Source: Saitoella complicata NRRL Y-17804
Taxonomy: Eukaryota; Ascomycota; Saitoellomycetes; Saitoellales; Saitoellaceae
DNA length: 64,000 nucleotides
NCBI RefSeq assembly: GCF_001661265.1
Contig: NW_017566993.1
Span: 310,001 to 374,000, forward strand
Direction of reading: 5' to 3'
A model generated the notes under the pieces. That model was not told the DNA's origin and made no database searches. It was given only the letters and a program-made list of their open reading frames with translations. The position numbers were made by a program, and so were the translations under genes. This document shows, piece by piece, positions 43,867-55,300 of the stretch. Within the stretch, counting starts at the first letter, position 1. Each line of letters begins with the position of its first letter.

Positions 43867-43926
43867 AGGAAAGTCAATTGGGGGTTAAATCATCGATTCG
43901 GAGGAAATGCCTATGGTAAGATTCTT

Positions 43927-45165
43927 TCAATGATATCCGACTCTCTTGACACTCCTGCTTCGTTCGTGTCCTCTGTATTGGGGTGCGATCATCATGGGTT
44001 GGGTGTACACTGTGTGATGCTGCGTCTGGTGATGCTGCTGTGCTTTCTGCCTGAAGAAACCGAATGCAACGTTTGACAAAAAGGCCGAGCCGAGTATAAC
44101 AAGTAATCCAAAGATCTGTAAATCGAAATGTTAGCTTCGTCGATACAAGGCTGAACCTTGACTTACCATCGTCTTGTAGGAGATTGGCTCCACGAAGCTG
44201 TTCACAATCTCTGCAAACGTCTCCGCGCCAACCCTGGCCCGGCCAACTACAGTCGGATCCCGGTTCATGCACCGCTCCCACGCATTACATGCCCCTTCCA
44301 ATGCCGGAGGCCTTTGAGCCATCGAACAATGGTTGTCCAGGTACTCCTTCGTGCACAATGCCATCTCTGCCAGAATCTCGCTCGAATACTCCTCAATTTT
44401 GAGGTCCACGTCATGAATGATGGTCGTGTAGAGAGCGTAAAAAAGGTAAATCGGAATCGCAACCAGAAGAAGGTTGAAGAAGAACTGTAGCCATGTCGTG
44501 ATATGATCGGGATCAAGAGACCATCGCGGTCCGGCAAGTTGAGCCTGCGGTGTGTACAACATCGTGGCGTCGTCCCCACTCTGTCCCACTCATTAGTACA
44601 AATCACCTTGATCCCCCATAAGTGACAACGAACCTCACTATCATTCTCCTTCTCCTCCCCCTTCCAAAACCTCTTCTCCCGTCCCCCCTCCCGTCTCTTC
44701 TTGACCTTCCTCAACGCCCCATCCGCAACCTTCCCCTTCTTACCCTTCCTGAGCTTCTCCTCCCTCTCAACGGGTGTCATATCCGTCTCATCTCCGCCAT
44801 CCGCACCGGGGGTATCGTCCATATCTGCCTCAGGCGCCGGAGGTTGTGCGAGTGTTTGCCGGGTATGAGGGATGGTTTGTGGGGTGTTAAAAAGGAATGG
44901 GGCGGTGGGTGCGTTGAACCCGTTGCCATTGCTTTGTGGGACTTTTGATGGGGTGTTGAATGCGTCACCTCCGAAACCCAACGGTCCTATATCATTTCAT
45001 CAGTAACCACTCAACCAAGACCTCGAGGCAACGCATACGTTTCCGACCCTGCTCCAAAGCAACCAGAGAATTCTGCATAGCAGCCGTCCGCCACGGACTA
45101 TTTGGATCCGCCGGCGTACCATGCTCATACTGGAAATCCATCGGGGACTCTGCCGTTCGATTCAT
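43927..45165 (-). CDS. BRR6: Nuclear envelope protein Brr6/Brl1 family
   Basis: Four exons, 45165-45039, 44986-44634, 44580-44167 and 44115-43927, with introns of 52, 53 and 51 bp, give 360 residues. Brr6/Brl1 sit in the nuclear envelope and assist nuclear pore insertion and lipid balance. The N-terminal half is hydrophilic with basic clusters. The Brr6 domain begins DHITTWLQFFFNLLLVAIPI (first helix) and contains the four conserved Cys in CTKEYLDNHC and GACNAWERC, thought to form disulfides in the lumen. The second helix starts IFGLLVILGSAFLSNVAF. Intron 2 was placed by its TACTAAT branch 12 nt before the AG. Brr6 and Brl1 cannot be separated here. Confidence 0.9.
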
Positions 45166-45381
45166 CTTTGATCCCTATCAAGTATTGGATGAATGCTAGC
45201 GACGACTTTTGTGGAGGTTCTGTTGTTTATTCCTAAGTTCTACGCCGTGCAGGAAGATGCGCTTGCCGAGAATGGAAAGCGACTGTATGAGAGGTTCGAA
45301 CGGGAAAGTTCCCACTCAGCACCAAATTTAGGAAAGTTGTTTTGATTTTGACGACTGAAGTGGTATCAGTGAAATAACGAG

Positions 45382-46311
45382 TTAAGCCGGATGCTTTTCA
45401 ACAAATCCAAGTACCTTCTTCACGAAATCCTGCGGATTCTCCTCCGCACACCAATGCCCACTCCCCTCCACAGTCGCCACCTCAAACCCCTCATAAACCT
45501 CCTCAAACTCCTTCGGCGCAATTTCCGCCAACCCACTCTCACCTCCACACAATGACATACACGGAACGGTACACTTCCCATTCTCCTTCAACCACGCCTT
45601 GTTCTCCTCCGCATCCTTATGGAAAGCACGATAGACGTCGAACCCAGCCCTCATCGCACCAGCTTTCTCGAACATCCCCGCGTAGACATCAACATCAGTC
45701 GGGCTAATAGCACGGGAGTTAACCCCGAGACGGTCGTAAAAGTGCTTGATATACTGCCTCTCCCGTCCCTGCGTCAGCAACTCCGGTAAATCAGTCTGCC
45801 AATGGAAATGGAAATGCCACAACGCAGGTTCATTCCTAATCGCCTCCTCATACGTCTTCGTCCCTGGTAACGGAAACTCGCCGACTGTGACAGAGGCGGT
45901 ATGTTCAGCGAAGCGGGTAGCGTACGCGTGTGCTACCATTCCACCGATATCGTGGCCCACTATATGCACTTTCTCCTTGATCCCCAAGTTCTTGGTAACG
46001 AGCTCATAGATATCCTCGGCCATCCTGCTCTTCTCGTAACCATCCCGCGGCTTACTCGAATCACCCGCGCCCCTATAATCCGGCGCAACAACAAAATACC
46101 CCGCCTCGCTCAACGGACCAATGACATGTCGAAACTGATAAGACGTTTGTGGAAATCCGTGGATGAGGATAATTGTACCCTTTTGTGTGACAGAGGGAGG
46201 GGGAGGGCAGGAGGTGTAGGCAATGAGGACTTCGGAGGGGGTGGAGGGAATTCCGGCGATTAGGACTTTGCGGGAGGTCCAGCGCGAGGTGTCGAAAGAT
46301 TGGCCGGACAT
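45382..46311 (-). CDS. Alpha/beta hydrolase, epoxide hydrolase/haloacetate dehalogenase type
   Basis: Single exon, 309 residues. The oxyanion strand is LIHGFPQTSYQFRHV (about 50-64). The nucleophile elbow is VGHDIGGMVAHAYA with Asp121, as in epoxide hydrolases and dehalogenases rather than Ser esterases. A cap region spans about 145-235, and the catalytic His is likely in VEGSGHWCAEENPQDF near 289. Asp121-based chemistry hydrolyses epoxides or C-halogen bonds via an alkyl-enzyme ester. Which substrate is unknown. No signal peptide. A TGACGTCA site lies about 120 bp upstream. Confidence 0.88.
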   Translation of the reverse strand: MSGQSFDTSRWTSRKVLIAGIPSTPSEVLIAYTSCPPPPSVTQKGTIILIHGFPQTSYQFRHVIGPLSEAGYFVVAPDYRGAGDSSKPRDGYEKSRMAEDIYELVTKNLGIKEKVHIVGHDIGGMVAHAYATRFAEHTASVTVGEFPLPGTKTYEEAIRNEPALWHFHFHWQTDLPELLTQGRERQYIKHFYDRLGVNSRAISPTDVDVYAGMFEKAGAMRAGFDVYRAFHKDAEENKAWLKENGKCTVPCMSLCGGESGLAEIAPKEFEEVYEGFEVATVEGSGHWCAEENPQDFVKKVLGFVEKHPA

Positions 46312-48005
46312 GGCGATCAGAATTGATTGAACGTAGAGTGGAATGGGGAGAAAGGTTGATCAGGGTGCAATTGCAGAGTTCTGTCGTTGAAATGGTTTGC
46401 CCGACAGCGTGCGCAACCCCGGTCTCCGCATGACGTCATTCCATGGTCAATTGGTGAGGGTATGGCATCAACGAGTTTACTGCCAACAGACCACACAGAG
46501 TCTTCAGATCGACATGAACTCGTGGTTCACTCGAAAGTCCCACGCGCGCGTTGCCCCGGTTGATCACTCGAAGGGACGACGGCCTAAGTCACCAAAACTC
46601 TAAGCCCCCGGAAGCAATAAACATCCGAACAACACTCACTAGTAACACAGATGTCTCGGAGGGCCCTATACCCCAGCTCCCGCGTGAATAAAGTCCGAGA
46701 CCACCACGAGAGTGTGTTCCCACGGGTCTGGCGCCTGTGACACACCTGAGACGGCGGCTGTGGGCTTGAAGTAAGCTCCCTACATCGCCAAAAGTCGTAC
46801 GAGTTTTCAAGATTCAGCATAATCTCGGGAGACGGGAGGCTCTGTAGCGTATCTTCATCCGACGAAGTTGCTTTCATGCGATATTCATTCGTTACGGTTA
46901 ACAGGACGGATACGTGCATCCGACGTGCAGCTGGAGACATGGAAGTTGGGTTACGCCCCGAGTTTTGAGACGAACTTCTATGAGGCTGTCAGCGAGCCGT
47001 CAGATCGGCCCATCGGGTTCATAGATGCTGGCTTAGGTGTACATAGGCAAAAGACGGTAGAGCCCATTAGTCAGCTTTGAACGGGTTGATATAGTGCAGC
47101 TGTCACCTGGACGGGAAGCGAACGTGCAGTGGAGCCTCCTCGAAACCTGATCCACCCGTACTAATCCCATGTTACACCAGACCAATCGCATGGTCCTTCC
47201 AGAAAGATCACACAAACTCCCCGAGCTCCAATTGGAGTCAAGTCTCGCGCGTCTTCGTATTCGGGAGGAAGGCCGACTTGACTTGCACGCGCGTCCGCCG
47301 CTGACCAAATGATCTCCGGGAAACCCAATTGACCCCACACAGTTTTTCAAGATTACATGGATTAGAGTTACATACTGTCGCGCTTCATACAACTCTTCAG
47401 GGCAGCTCCTCTTAAGGACTTCAACGGGACAAGGGTCATCTCTATAAAGGCCCTACGCGTTGACAACCAGGCCATGGCCAGCTGCTTGAAGAACCGGCAA
47501 ATGGGTAACGGCCGCACCTGGATCCTTGTAGACCTTCCGCGAAAGACGGGATCTGCCGTTCATATGCATGTGATAAAGTAGCGATCACCTCTGACAATCG
47601 AGAAGCGGGAAAGATACAGGCGAGTTTGCGATTGTCTGCTGACCTAACAACCGTGATTCGTCCGAGACCGAGGTATCCCTCTCCCCGCGTCCGTGAACCC
47701 CCTTCTTGAAGACCTCGGCATTTGAAAGATAGACGCTTAACCCTGTCTATCGAATCAGTGTGTTTCAGCGTCCATTCTGCCCCGCTCTTTTCGACTTGGA
47801 GCTTCATAGGTTTCATGCACGTGTCCCGCGCGCACATCCGACGTCACTGCAGCACGCGAGCATTTCTGACCTCATCAACAGACGAAACCAATGCCTCTAC
47901 CCGTCCCTCTCTCCTCCCTAGCCCGAACCTCCCATAAACACATAGCTTATACCTCCTACCTCTTGTCGTAGATGTAAACACGACGCTCTTGCAATTGACC
48001 ATGTC
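46312..48005. other. Long gene-poor intergenic region
   Basis: About 1.7 kb between a minus-strand hydrolase start and a plus-strand bZIP start, so it contains two promoters. I searched for ORFs with splice signals, tRNA B-boxes and 5S rRNA-like blocks and found none. The longest open frame (minus strand, 47442-47837) has no recognisable domain. The stretch from about 47500 to 48005 could be a long leader for the bZIP gene. Confidence 0.45.
46431..46438. promoter_or_regulatory. TGACGTCA (CRE/ATF-type) palindrome
   Basis: A perfect consensus for CREB/ATF-type bZIP dimers about 120 bp before the hydrolase ATG. A half-site GACGTCAC lies at 47840-47847, upstream of the bZIP gene itself. Confidence 0.45.
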
Positions 48006-49374
48006 ATGAACGACCAGACTGCAAATCCGATCACGAATGAGAGATTCCCGATATCGAGCGCTCCTCCTTCACATCCTTCGCACCAGCAACAGCAGGGCCT
48101 TCCGCCTCCCATTCCGCTTCCGCAGGCTTTTGTGGGAATGGGGGGAGGAGGGCAGCCTTTCCCGGGTCCTGGTACGGGGCCACAACAGCCAGCATATAAT
48201 CCTGATCCATTTCCTCCAATTCCGAATTTTGCACCCCCGATACAGCCGCTGAGTACGACTTGGGTGCCCCCATCGAACAACACTTTAAATGCGTTGCCGG
48301 GTGGGACGGGGACGGGGCCGACGGCAAGTGGAGGAGGAGGGAGGTTTGGAGATGTAGGGCCGTTGAGAGTCGGGCAGGTCCAGGGAAACTATGGGTATGG
48401 AGAGTTGGAGGGACAGTCGACGTATGGGCAGGCGAACTTAGCAGTATCGAGCGGGACGTTTGGAGGTCACGGGATGATGAGTGGGACGGGGCTCCTACCA
48501 AACCCATATGATCTCCCAACACCCAAAGCAGAAATGCGTATGTTGTTAACGGTCTTTTCTGTGGGATGTATGCTGACGAAAATGGACAGCAGGATCAAGC
48601 TACGGCTTCAACCCCCCGCAGAGCCTCCAGGCACCCATGAACCCTCCTCCTCTTAGCACAACTGGCCCACCCAACCCTTTCCAGACTCAACCACCGTTAC
48701 ACACATATGCACAGAATCACGGTCACCAGCACCACCATGGCCATCGACCCCATCCAGGCCCAATCCAGCTTCCACCACCGATGCCATTGCAGCTATCGCC
48801 ATACCCACTCCCTCCCACGGGTGTCACTACCGCCTCCACGAATAACGGTGGTAGTGCTGCTGTGGCACAAGTCGGACAAGCATTCAACCAACTGGGACCC
48901 GGGAGCAGGGAAGGAACATCGACGGCGACAGGGAGTAGGGAGTATTCTCGGAGCGTGACGTCAACGCCCTCGCCTCCTCCAATGACGAGTGCGCCTAGAG
49001 GTGTCGGCGTCGGCGAGGGAAGAGAGATCTATGCCGCTGGTATGCACAGCGGATACGGCCACTCCCGCTCAACCTCCGGCTCCCTCTCCTTAACCTCCGC
49101 CGCATCCCCCGACTACCCTCCAATCCCCCTCTCCCACACCTCTTCCCACTCCCACTCGCATTCCGGCTCACAGACTCGAACACCCTCTCTCCAAAAACAC
49201 CCGTCGAACACGAAGAGGGCTGCGCAGAATAGGGCGGCGCAAAAGGCGTTCAGAGTTAGGAGAGAGAAATATGTTAGGGATTTGGAGAGTAAGGCGTCGG
49301 AGTTTGAGGTGCTGAAGGAAAGGGTGAGGGAGTTGGAGGAGGAGAATAGGAGGTTGAGGGGGGAGAGGAGCTAA
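48006..49374 (+). CDS. Yap-type bZIP transcription factor
   Basis: Two exons, 48006-48537 and 48590-49374, with a 52-bp intron, give 438 residues. The Yap/Pap1-type basic region AAQNRAAQKAFRVRREKYV (N-x-x-A-A-Q-x-A-F-R) near 385-405 is followed by a leucine-zipper coil (LESKASEFEVLKERV), which ends at the stop. The rest is low complexity: Pro/Gly-rich in the first 180 residues, His-rich around 200-220 (GHQHHHGHRPHPGP), then Ser/Pro-rich. No redox Cys domain of Yap1 is present, so a role in stress response is only possible. The acceptor is a NAGNAG pair (CAG at 48587-48589 and 48590-48592). An isoform one residue shorter would come from the second. Confidence 0.85.
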
Positions 49375-50276
49375 ACGGGGACGAATGAGAGGTGTGTACG
49401 ATATTTGCATGTGAAGGGATGTGGCCATGGGATAAGCTTTTTGAAGGGAATCCTGTGTACAATAACGGCTCAGTGTACGATTATGATATGGTATACGACG
49501 ATTATGTGAATGAAAGAGAAAGACAAGAGGGATACCTGGGATTCTCGGATGACTGGAGGACGGCCGGAGCATAGCGTTTGTCTTTAGTCGTGACGTTTAG
49601 GCAGTGAATTGGATATTGGGCTTTGTCATGAGCATCACGAGAGCGCGGTCGCGTGTGTGAAGACGATAGCTAAATCCTGATGATGAGGGTGCTTGATGTA
49701 GATGGAGACCCTGTAGCAGCTGTAGCCTGTCGCAGCAGCTATACTGAGCTGGAGTGCTCATCCTGAGCCCGGCCTCAACATTGTCAATCTACTGCTCATG
49801 CACGTGCAGATTACCGTGGGGATTTGAATGCAATTGCAATGCGCGGTCATTCAATTGCGATTGAGAAGTGATACCCGTACTGTATACTACTATAGCAGCA
49901 TCCAAGATAGGAAGACCGAAGGAATTGCAAGTGTTGGATTAGGTACTTGTCCTTGGTCTATCCCACGATTGGCAAATTGATGCCCATGATGGTTTTGCAT
50001 GAGCTCGATGGTCAGCCATGTCGCGTTCTGTTCACCCTACCCGCAAAAGCAATGATCCGGCATATGGAGAAGACATGCTCGTCCTCTGAACGTAAGTTCA
50101 TGTGATCTACCGAAGCTTGCTGTCTTGCATAACAGTGCTGTGACAGTATGAATCTTCAACCTCGATATCGATTAAATATGTGATCATGTACTCGTAGAGG
50201 TAAAATGGGGTATCGGTGGTAAATTGTCCCGCATTATCAGAAATATATCCAACGCCTATGCTTTGTGGCAGCTGCC
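49375..50276. other. Intergenic region bZIP / pterin dehydratase
   Basis: About 900 bp between convergent 3' ends. Short ORFs only; no domain or RNA gene recognised. The run of GCAGCTG/CAGCAGC-like words around 49710-49750 is the only local structure I noted. Confidence 0.45.
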
Positions 50277-51170
50277 TCATAATGTCGTTGTGTCTTCGCT
50301 GATGTCGCTCTTGGTGACCTGAGGCTTGATGGCTGCACTCTCATTATGCTCACGGCCTGCAGTAGTCGGGTTACCGTATGTCTTCTTCATGTCATCAAGG
50401 ATTCCGAATATCCGGTCTTTGCGTTCCTGTGACGCACTGTAATTCAACAGCTTGGGTGCGTTCGCCTTGGGTGCGTGCTGCTTGGGGGGTGATTGGTTGG
50501 CTGTGTACTGGCTGGGTGTGGACACTTTGCTGGTATCCTCAGTGGCAGGTGGCATCACAGACTCCTGACGCTTGTTGGTAACTGACCGCCCATGATCGTT
50601 GTCAGCAGAGCGAGAGAGTTCCCCGTCATGCGTGTTATACAACGCGCTGGTTGGGTCCGTTTCTTGAGGTACAGACTCATCGACAGTCGCCGGCGTCACC
50701 TCTCCCATCTGGGCAGCATATGTCGAACAGCGCTTTGCTGCCATCAAATCTTTCTCGGTCACGGCGCCTCCAGCATCATCGGTCGTCCAAGTAATAGTTA
50801 TCGTGTTCCAGCCTCTTGACTACACCGCAATCTTCGTCAGCTTGCGTTCTGTCTCACAAGCAGTATAGTGACTCACGTTGGTCCATTGAGGATGGTGATT
50901 ATACTTCTCGCACTGGAGGGCAACCCTCGTCATGAAAGCGAACGCGGTAGAGAAATTTGAGAATGCGAAGGTACGTTCAAGAGCTTTCACATGCACCATT
51001 CCTTCAATCGGCTCAGACATCGACACGCCCTTCCACCCCTTCGCGTACAGCTTCTCCAACCTCGCGATTGGGATCGGAGCAGCGACGACTTTAGGGGCAT
51101 CGAGTTGAACGGCGGGAACAGTTCGTACGCCCTGACGGCGAAACAGAGACTTCAAAAGAGGGCGCAGCAT
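50277..51170 (-). CDS. Pterin-4a-carbinolamine dehydratase (PCD/DCoH) with long C-terminal tail
   Basis: Two exons, 51170-50877 and 50819-50277, with a 57-bp intron, give 278 residues. PCD dehydrates 4a-hydroxytetrahydropterin and so recycles tetrahydrobiopterin. The core is at about 35-140: [16 protein letters not shown], then the catalytic YNHHPQW with two His, then across the splice [21 protein letters not shown]. The N-terminus [20 protein letters not shown] is Arg-rich, Ser/Thr-containing and acid-free, typical of a mitochondrial presequence. The last ~135 residues are polar and low complexity with a short charged helix ([20 protein letters not shown]). Free PCDs are about 100 residues, so the tail is unusual. 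Divergent from RPS8 (246 bp). Confidence 0.83.
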
Positions 51171-51227
51171 CTCCGTCGTATATTGGGGTTACCAGGTACC
51201 TGTAACGTAGATTCGGTCAGGGTACGG

Positions 51228-51239
51228 TAGGGTTAACCC
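51228..51239. promoter_or_regulatory. TAGGGTTAACCC motif upstream of RPS8
   Basis: A perfect GGGTTAACCC palindrome within a telomere-like sequence, 178 bp before the RPS8 ATG, very like the RPS6 site in sequence and distance. Read on the other strand it resembles the fission yeast HomolE-type ACCCTACC element. Confidence 0.55.
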
Positions 51240-51416
51240 GCGCACAGCACTTCTCACCGCCTCAGTGTGGCTGGGGAGGGGACCACACTTCGCCGCGAAA
51301 TTTGGTCTGGTGAAGGCCTGACCGATTCGACATCCCCCGACCGTTCCACCAAGGTGAGTACCGCGTATGCTGTTGGAGGGACCAGTTGTCATCTAACATA
51401 CATGGAACAGTAAAAG

Positions 51417-52075
51417 ATGGGTATCTCTCGTGACTCCCGCCACAAGCGCTCTGAGACTGGTGCCAAGCGCGCCCAGTACCGCAAGAAGAGAAAGTTCGAG
51501 CTTGGTCGTCAGGCCGCCAACACCCGTATCGGCCCCAAGCGCGTTCACGAGGTCCGTGTCCGTGGTGGTAACCGCAAGTTCCGTGCTCTCCGCTTGGACT
51601 CCGGTAACTTCTCCTGGGGATCCGAGGGTGTCGCCAAGAAGACCCGTATCATCGGTGTATGTGTCCCTTGACGTCTGGATGTTCACAAGCAATCTTGCTT
51701 ACAAGAACGGTACAGGTCGTCTTCCACCCTTCCAACAACGAGTTGATCCGCACCAACACCCTCACCAAGTCCGCCATCGTCCAGATCGATGCCACTCCCT
51801 TCCGTCAGTGGTACGAGGCTCACTACGGACAGACCCTCGGTAAGAAGCAGGCTGCCCAGACCGTTGAGCCCGTTCAGCGTTCCAAGCACGTCGAGCGCAA
51901 GTTCGCTGAGCGTACCAAGACTGCTAAGGTCGAGACCTCCGTCGCCAACCAGTTCGGTAACGGTCGTTTGTACGCTTGCATCTCTTCCCGCCCCGGACAG
52001 TCCGGCCGTGCCGATGGTTACGTCCTTGAGGGTGAGGAGTTGCAGCACTACCTCCGTAAGATCCAGAAGAAATAA
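51417..52075 (+). CDS. RPS8: 40S ribosomal protein eS8
   Basis: Two exons, 51417-51656 and 51716-52075, with a 59-bp phase-0 intron, give 199 residues, normal for eS8. It is a structural protein of the small subunit. [58 protein letters not shown] and [16 protein letters not shown] around the splice are the classic blocks. The C-terminal end is [16 protein letters not shown]. Its codons are strongly biased to C/G-ending forms, as expected of a highly expressed gene. Confidence 0.97.
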
Positions 52076-52370
52076 GTGATATATATCCACGATCGGAAAG
52101 GAGTTCAGAGTTCTTCTTGCTTTGGGTTATCGCCTAAAATATCATCTTTCTTGGTGTCTACTCGTCTTCGATTGCCCTTGTAAACGTCATTGTCCCTCGT
52201 TCCTTTGTAAATCTCCTAAAAGGTCCATGTCTACGTTACCCCAGATGCCTACGCTTGGCGGTGCTTGAACCATGCATACCCGTCCAACTCCGAGATTACG
52301 ACCATCAACAGCAAACTCCCAAGGCCTCAGCGTCAATTGCGATCCCAAAGCAATAGCATCACCTGGCGCA

Positions 52371-55300
52371 ATGTTCGCAAAACTAAAAGAAAACTTTAAT
52401 GCCTCGCAGCAAGGTCTGCAACAGCGTTTACAGCAGGGTGTTGCCAAGGCTGGACATGCTGAGTCCACGACGGGACGAACGTCGCTGCAGATTGAGCACC
52501 GGGGTAGTATGGAGAGGGAGGACATTGTGTTCGACGTAAGTGAGGATGAGGAGGAGGAAGGTGCTGAGGGCGAGGGGATGAAGGAAGAAGAGGAGGGGCT
52601 GAACGCGGAAGTTAGGAGGAAATTGAGGAAGTTGGAGAAGTTTGAGACGAGATATCCAGGTGCGTAGACGATGACCAGATGACTCAATAGAAGATCTAAT
52701 CGATGGGGTACAGCCCTCGTCAACGCATACAAACAGACATCTTCCCGATCAACAGCTGTCTCGGCATTCGAGAAAGCCCTCCAAGAGATCACACCCGTCT
52801 CTTCCATCTCAGACGTCGATGCATTCCGAGAGTATCTTAACAACATTACTCTTCGCTCCGACATGGTCATGGAAGAACTGAAGAAAATCACGAAGGAACG
52901 CGACGACGTTAGGGCGAAGATGGTAGAGGAGGGACACAAGCACGCCGAGGAGATCGACAAACTAAACGACAAGATCGCGGAGTTGGTCGCCGAAAAGCCC
53001 CCTGAGACAGGAGAGGGCAAGGAGGATGTTGAGGCAAAGGTTAAGGAGGTCGAGGAGGAGAGGGATGCATTGAAGGCTGAACTCGAGGGCGTGAGAGCGG
53101 ACTTGGGTAAGGCTAAGGGCGCTGAAGCAGAGGCCACGGACCTGAAGAGGAAGGTCATCGGTCTCGAAGCTGAGCGTACTGGTCTTCTTGCTCGTCTTGA
53201 TCGCGCGCAGTCCGCAAATGAAACCTTGACGGAGGAAATCGCTACGAAGCTCTCTTCAGCCGACCAATCCAAGAAGAGCATTAGGGCGGACTTACAGGCC
53301 AAGAACAGCAAAATCGCCGAACTCGAGGCTGAATGCGAGCAGCTGAAGAAGGAGGTCGGTATTTGGCGGAATGCGGGCGCGTCGGAGACTGCGAAGGACG
53401 AGGAGATGCCCGGCACTGGTGCGAGCAGCGAGACAGTACAGCCGGATAGTCCTACTACGCCTACGGTACCTACCAGCGGTTCAAACAAGAAAAAGAAGAA
53501 GAAGAAGGGGAAGAAGGGGGGTGCGCAGGCGAATGGTGGCGAGGAGGTGGAGAAGGCGGAGAAGGTTAGTGAGATGGTCGAGGAGCCTGCGTCTCCAGCG
53601 CCTGCCCCCGAGGACACTCAGGACTTGAAGACACAGTTGACGCAGAAGAATGAGAAGGTCAAGGAACTTCAGGAGAAGGAAGGAAAGTTGAGAAGCATCT
53701 TGGGCGGATTGCAGAACTTGCTTGACCAGGCACGCAAAGACAAGGTCAGCGCTGAGGAGAAGTTGAGTGCGTTCTCGACGACTGCGGATGAAGTTGAGGA
53801 GACGAAGGAGATGTTGAAGAATGTCGGAGGGGAGTTGGTTGAGGCAAGGAAGAAGATCAAGGTGGTTGTTGCGGAGAGGGATGTGGCAAGGGATGAACTT
53901 GTTGCTGCGAAGGAGGAGGTTGAGGAGATCAAGGCGAAGGGAGGCGATACGACAAGAAAGGTGGAGGAGTTGGAAGCGAAATTGAAGACAGCTGAGGATG
54001 AGGCGAAGAAGGCGAAGCAGCAGGCTGATCTTGGTGAGGAGACGCTCAAGGCTGTGGAGGACGAGCGCGATGCACTTTCTCAGCACCTCAACATCTTGGG
54101 GAAGGAGCTGGACGATAGCAAGGAGCTCGCTCAGGGCCGTGAGGATGAGATCAATGCGGCTAAGACGTCCATGGCAAACGCCATTACTGAGTTGGAGAAG
54201 CTGAGGGAGGAGGCATCGACGCACGCCGCGGAGAAGGAGCAGTTGACAGACGTCCAACAGAAGATGGCGAAGGTGGAGAAGAGTGAGAGAGATCTCAGGG
54301 CGGAGGTGAAAACCGTCCGGGATAAGTTGTCCAGCACGGAGAAGGAGTTAGAGAGGGTGAAGAAGTCGCTTAACCAGAAGGAGACTCAGGCGAAGGAATT
54401 GGATAAGGAGTTAACGATTGTGCAGTCTGCACTCAAGGACCAGAGGGGAGCGCGTGAACGTGCTGAGCGTGATCGTGAGAATGCGTCGAAAGAGGTTAGG
54501 ACTCTTCGTGAGAGAGTCACGTCATTGGAGAATGTTCGTTCCGCGCTCACGAGTGAACGTGATGAGCTCCAGGAGGAGTTGCAGGTTAACGCTGCAAAGT
54601 ATGATTCAACTCAGTCGTTGATGGATTCTCTGAGGGAGCAGACTACGGAGCTTACTCACCAAGCACGCGAAGCCAAGGAGCGCTGCGAGGCTGCTGAGGA
54701 GGAGTTGGCGGAGGCCCATAGGTTGTTGCAGGAGCGTGCGCAGGAAGCGGAGAGTATGCGCCGACTTGTTGCTGACGCCGAATCGAACCAATCCGGTAAG
54801 GTTGAGGAGTTGGAGGCGAAATTGAAGGCCGCGCTGGAGGAGCGGGATAAGGCCGAGGAAGAGCTCGCGCAGGCGGGACGTAAGAAGGGGAAGGAGTTGG
54901 AGGAGGTGAAGAGGAAGTTGGGCGATGTTGAGGCTGCGTTGAAGAAGAGTCAGGAGGTGCATGCTGATTGTTTGAGCACGATTGAGAACCTCAAGAAGGA
55001 CAAGGACGAAGCGGCTAAGAAGGTTGAGGAAGTCATGAGGGAGAGGGATGAGTCGAAGAAGCTCTTAGAGAACTTGGAGACGTCGAGGACTGAGGCTGAG
55101 AACGAGTTGAGGCAGTTGGAACAGTACCAGGTATCATTGAAGAACAATGCGGAGGAGTCTCGGAGAAGGTTCGAGGATTTGCAAAAGTCTTATCAGGTAA
55201 GTTTAAGTCCAGTGTTTCACAAGGTGCCGGCTAACCGTGGGAAACTACAGAATACCATGAATGAACTGCAACGACTGAAGGAGATGCAACACCCCGCCGG

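Noticed and set aside
47442-47837. 131-codon minus-strand frame in the gap before bZIP
   Set aside because: No domain, no partner exon, and no signs of selection visible by eye.
53481-54257. Long antisense frame in the golgin gene
   Set aside because: Leu-rich shadow caused by Glu/Lys-rich coiled-coil codons on the other strand.
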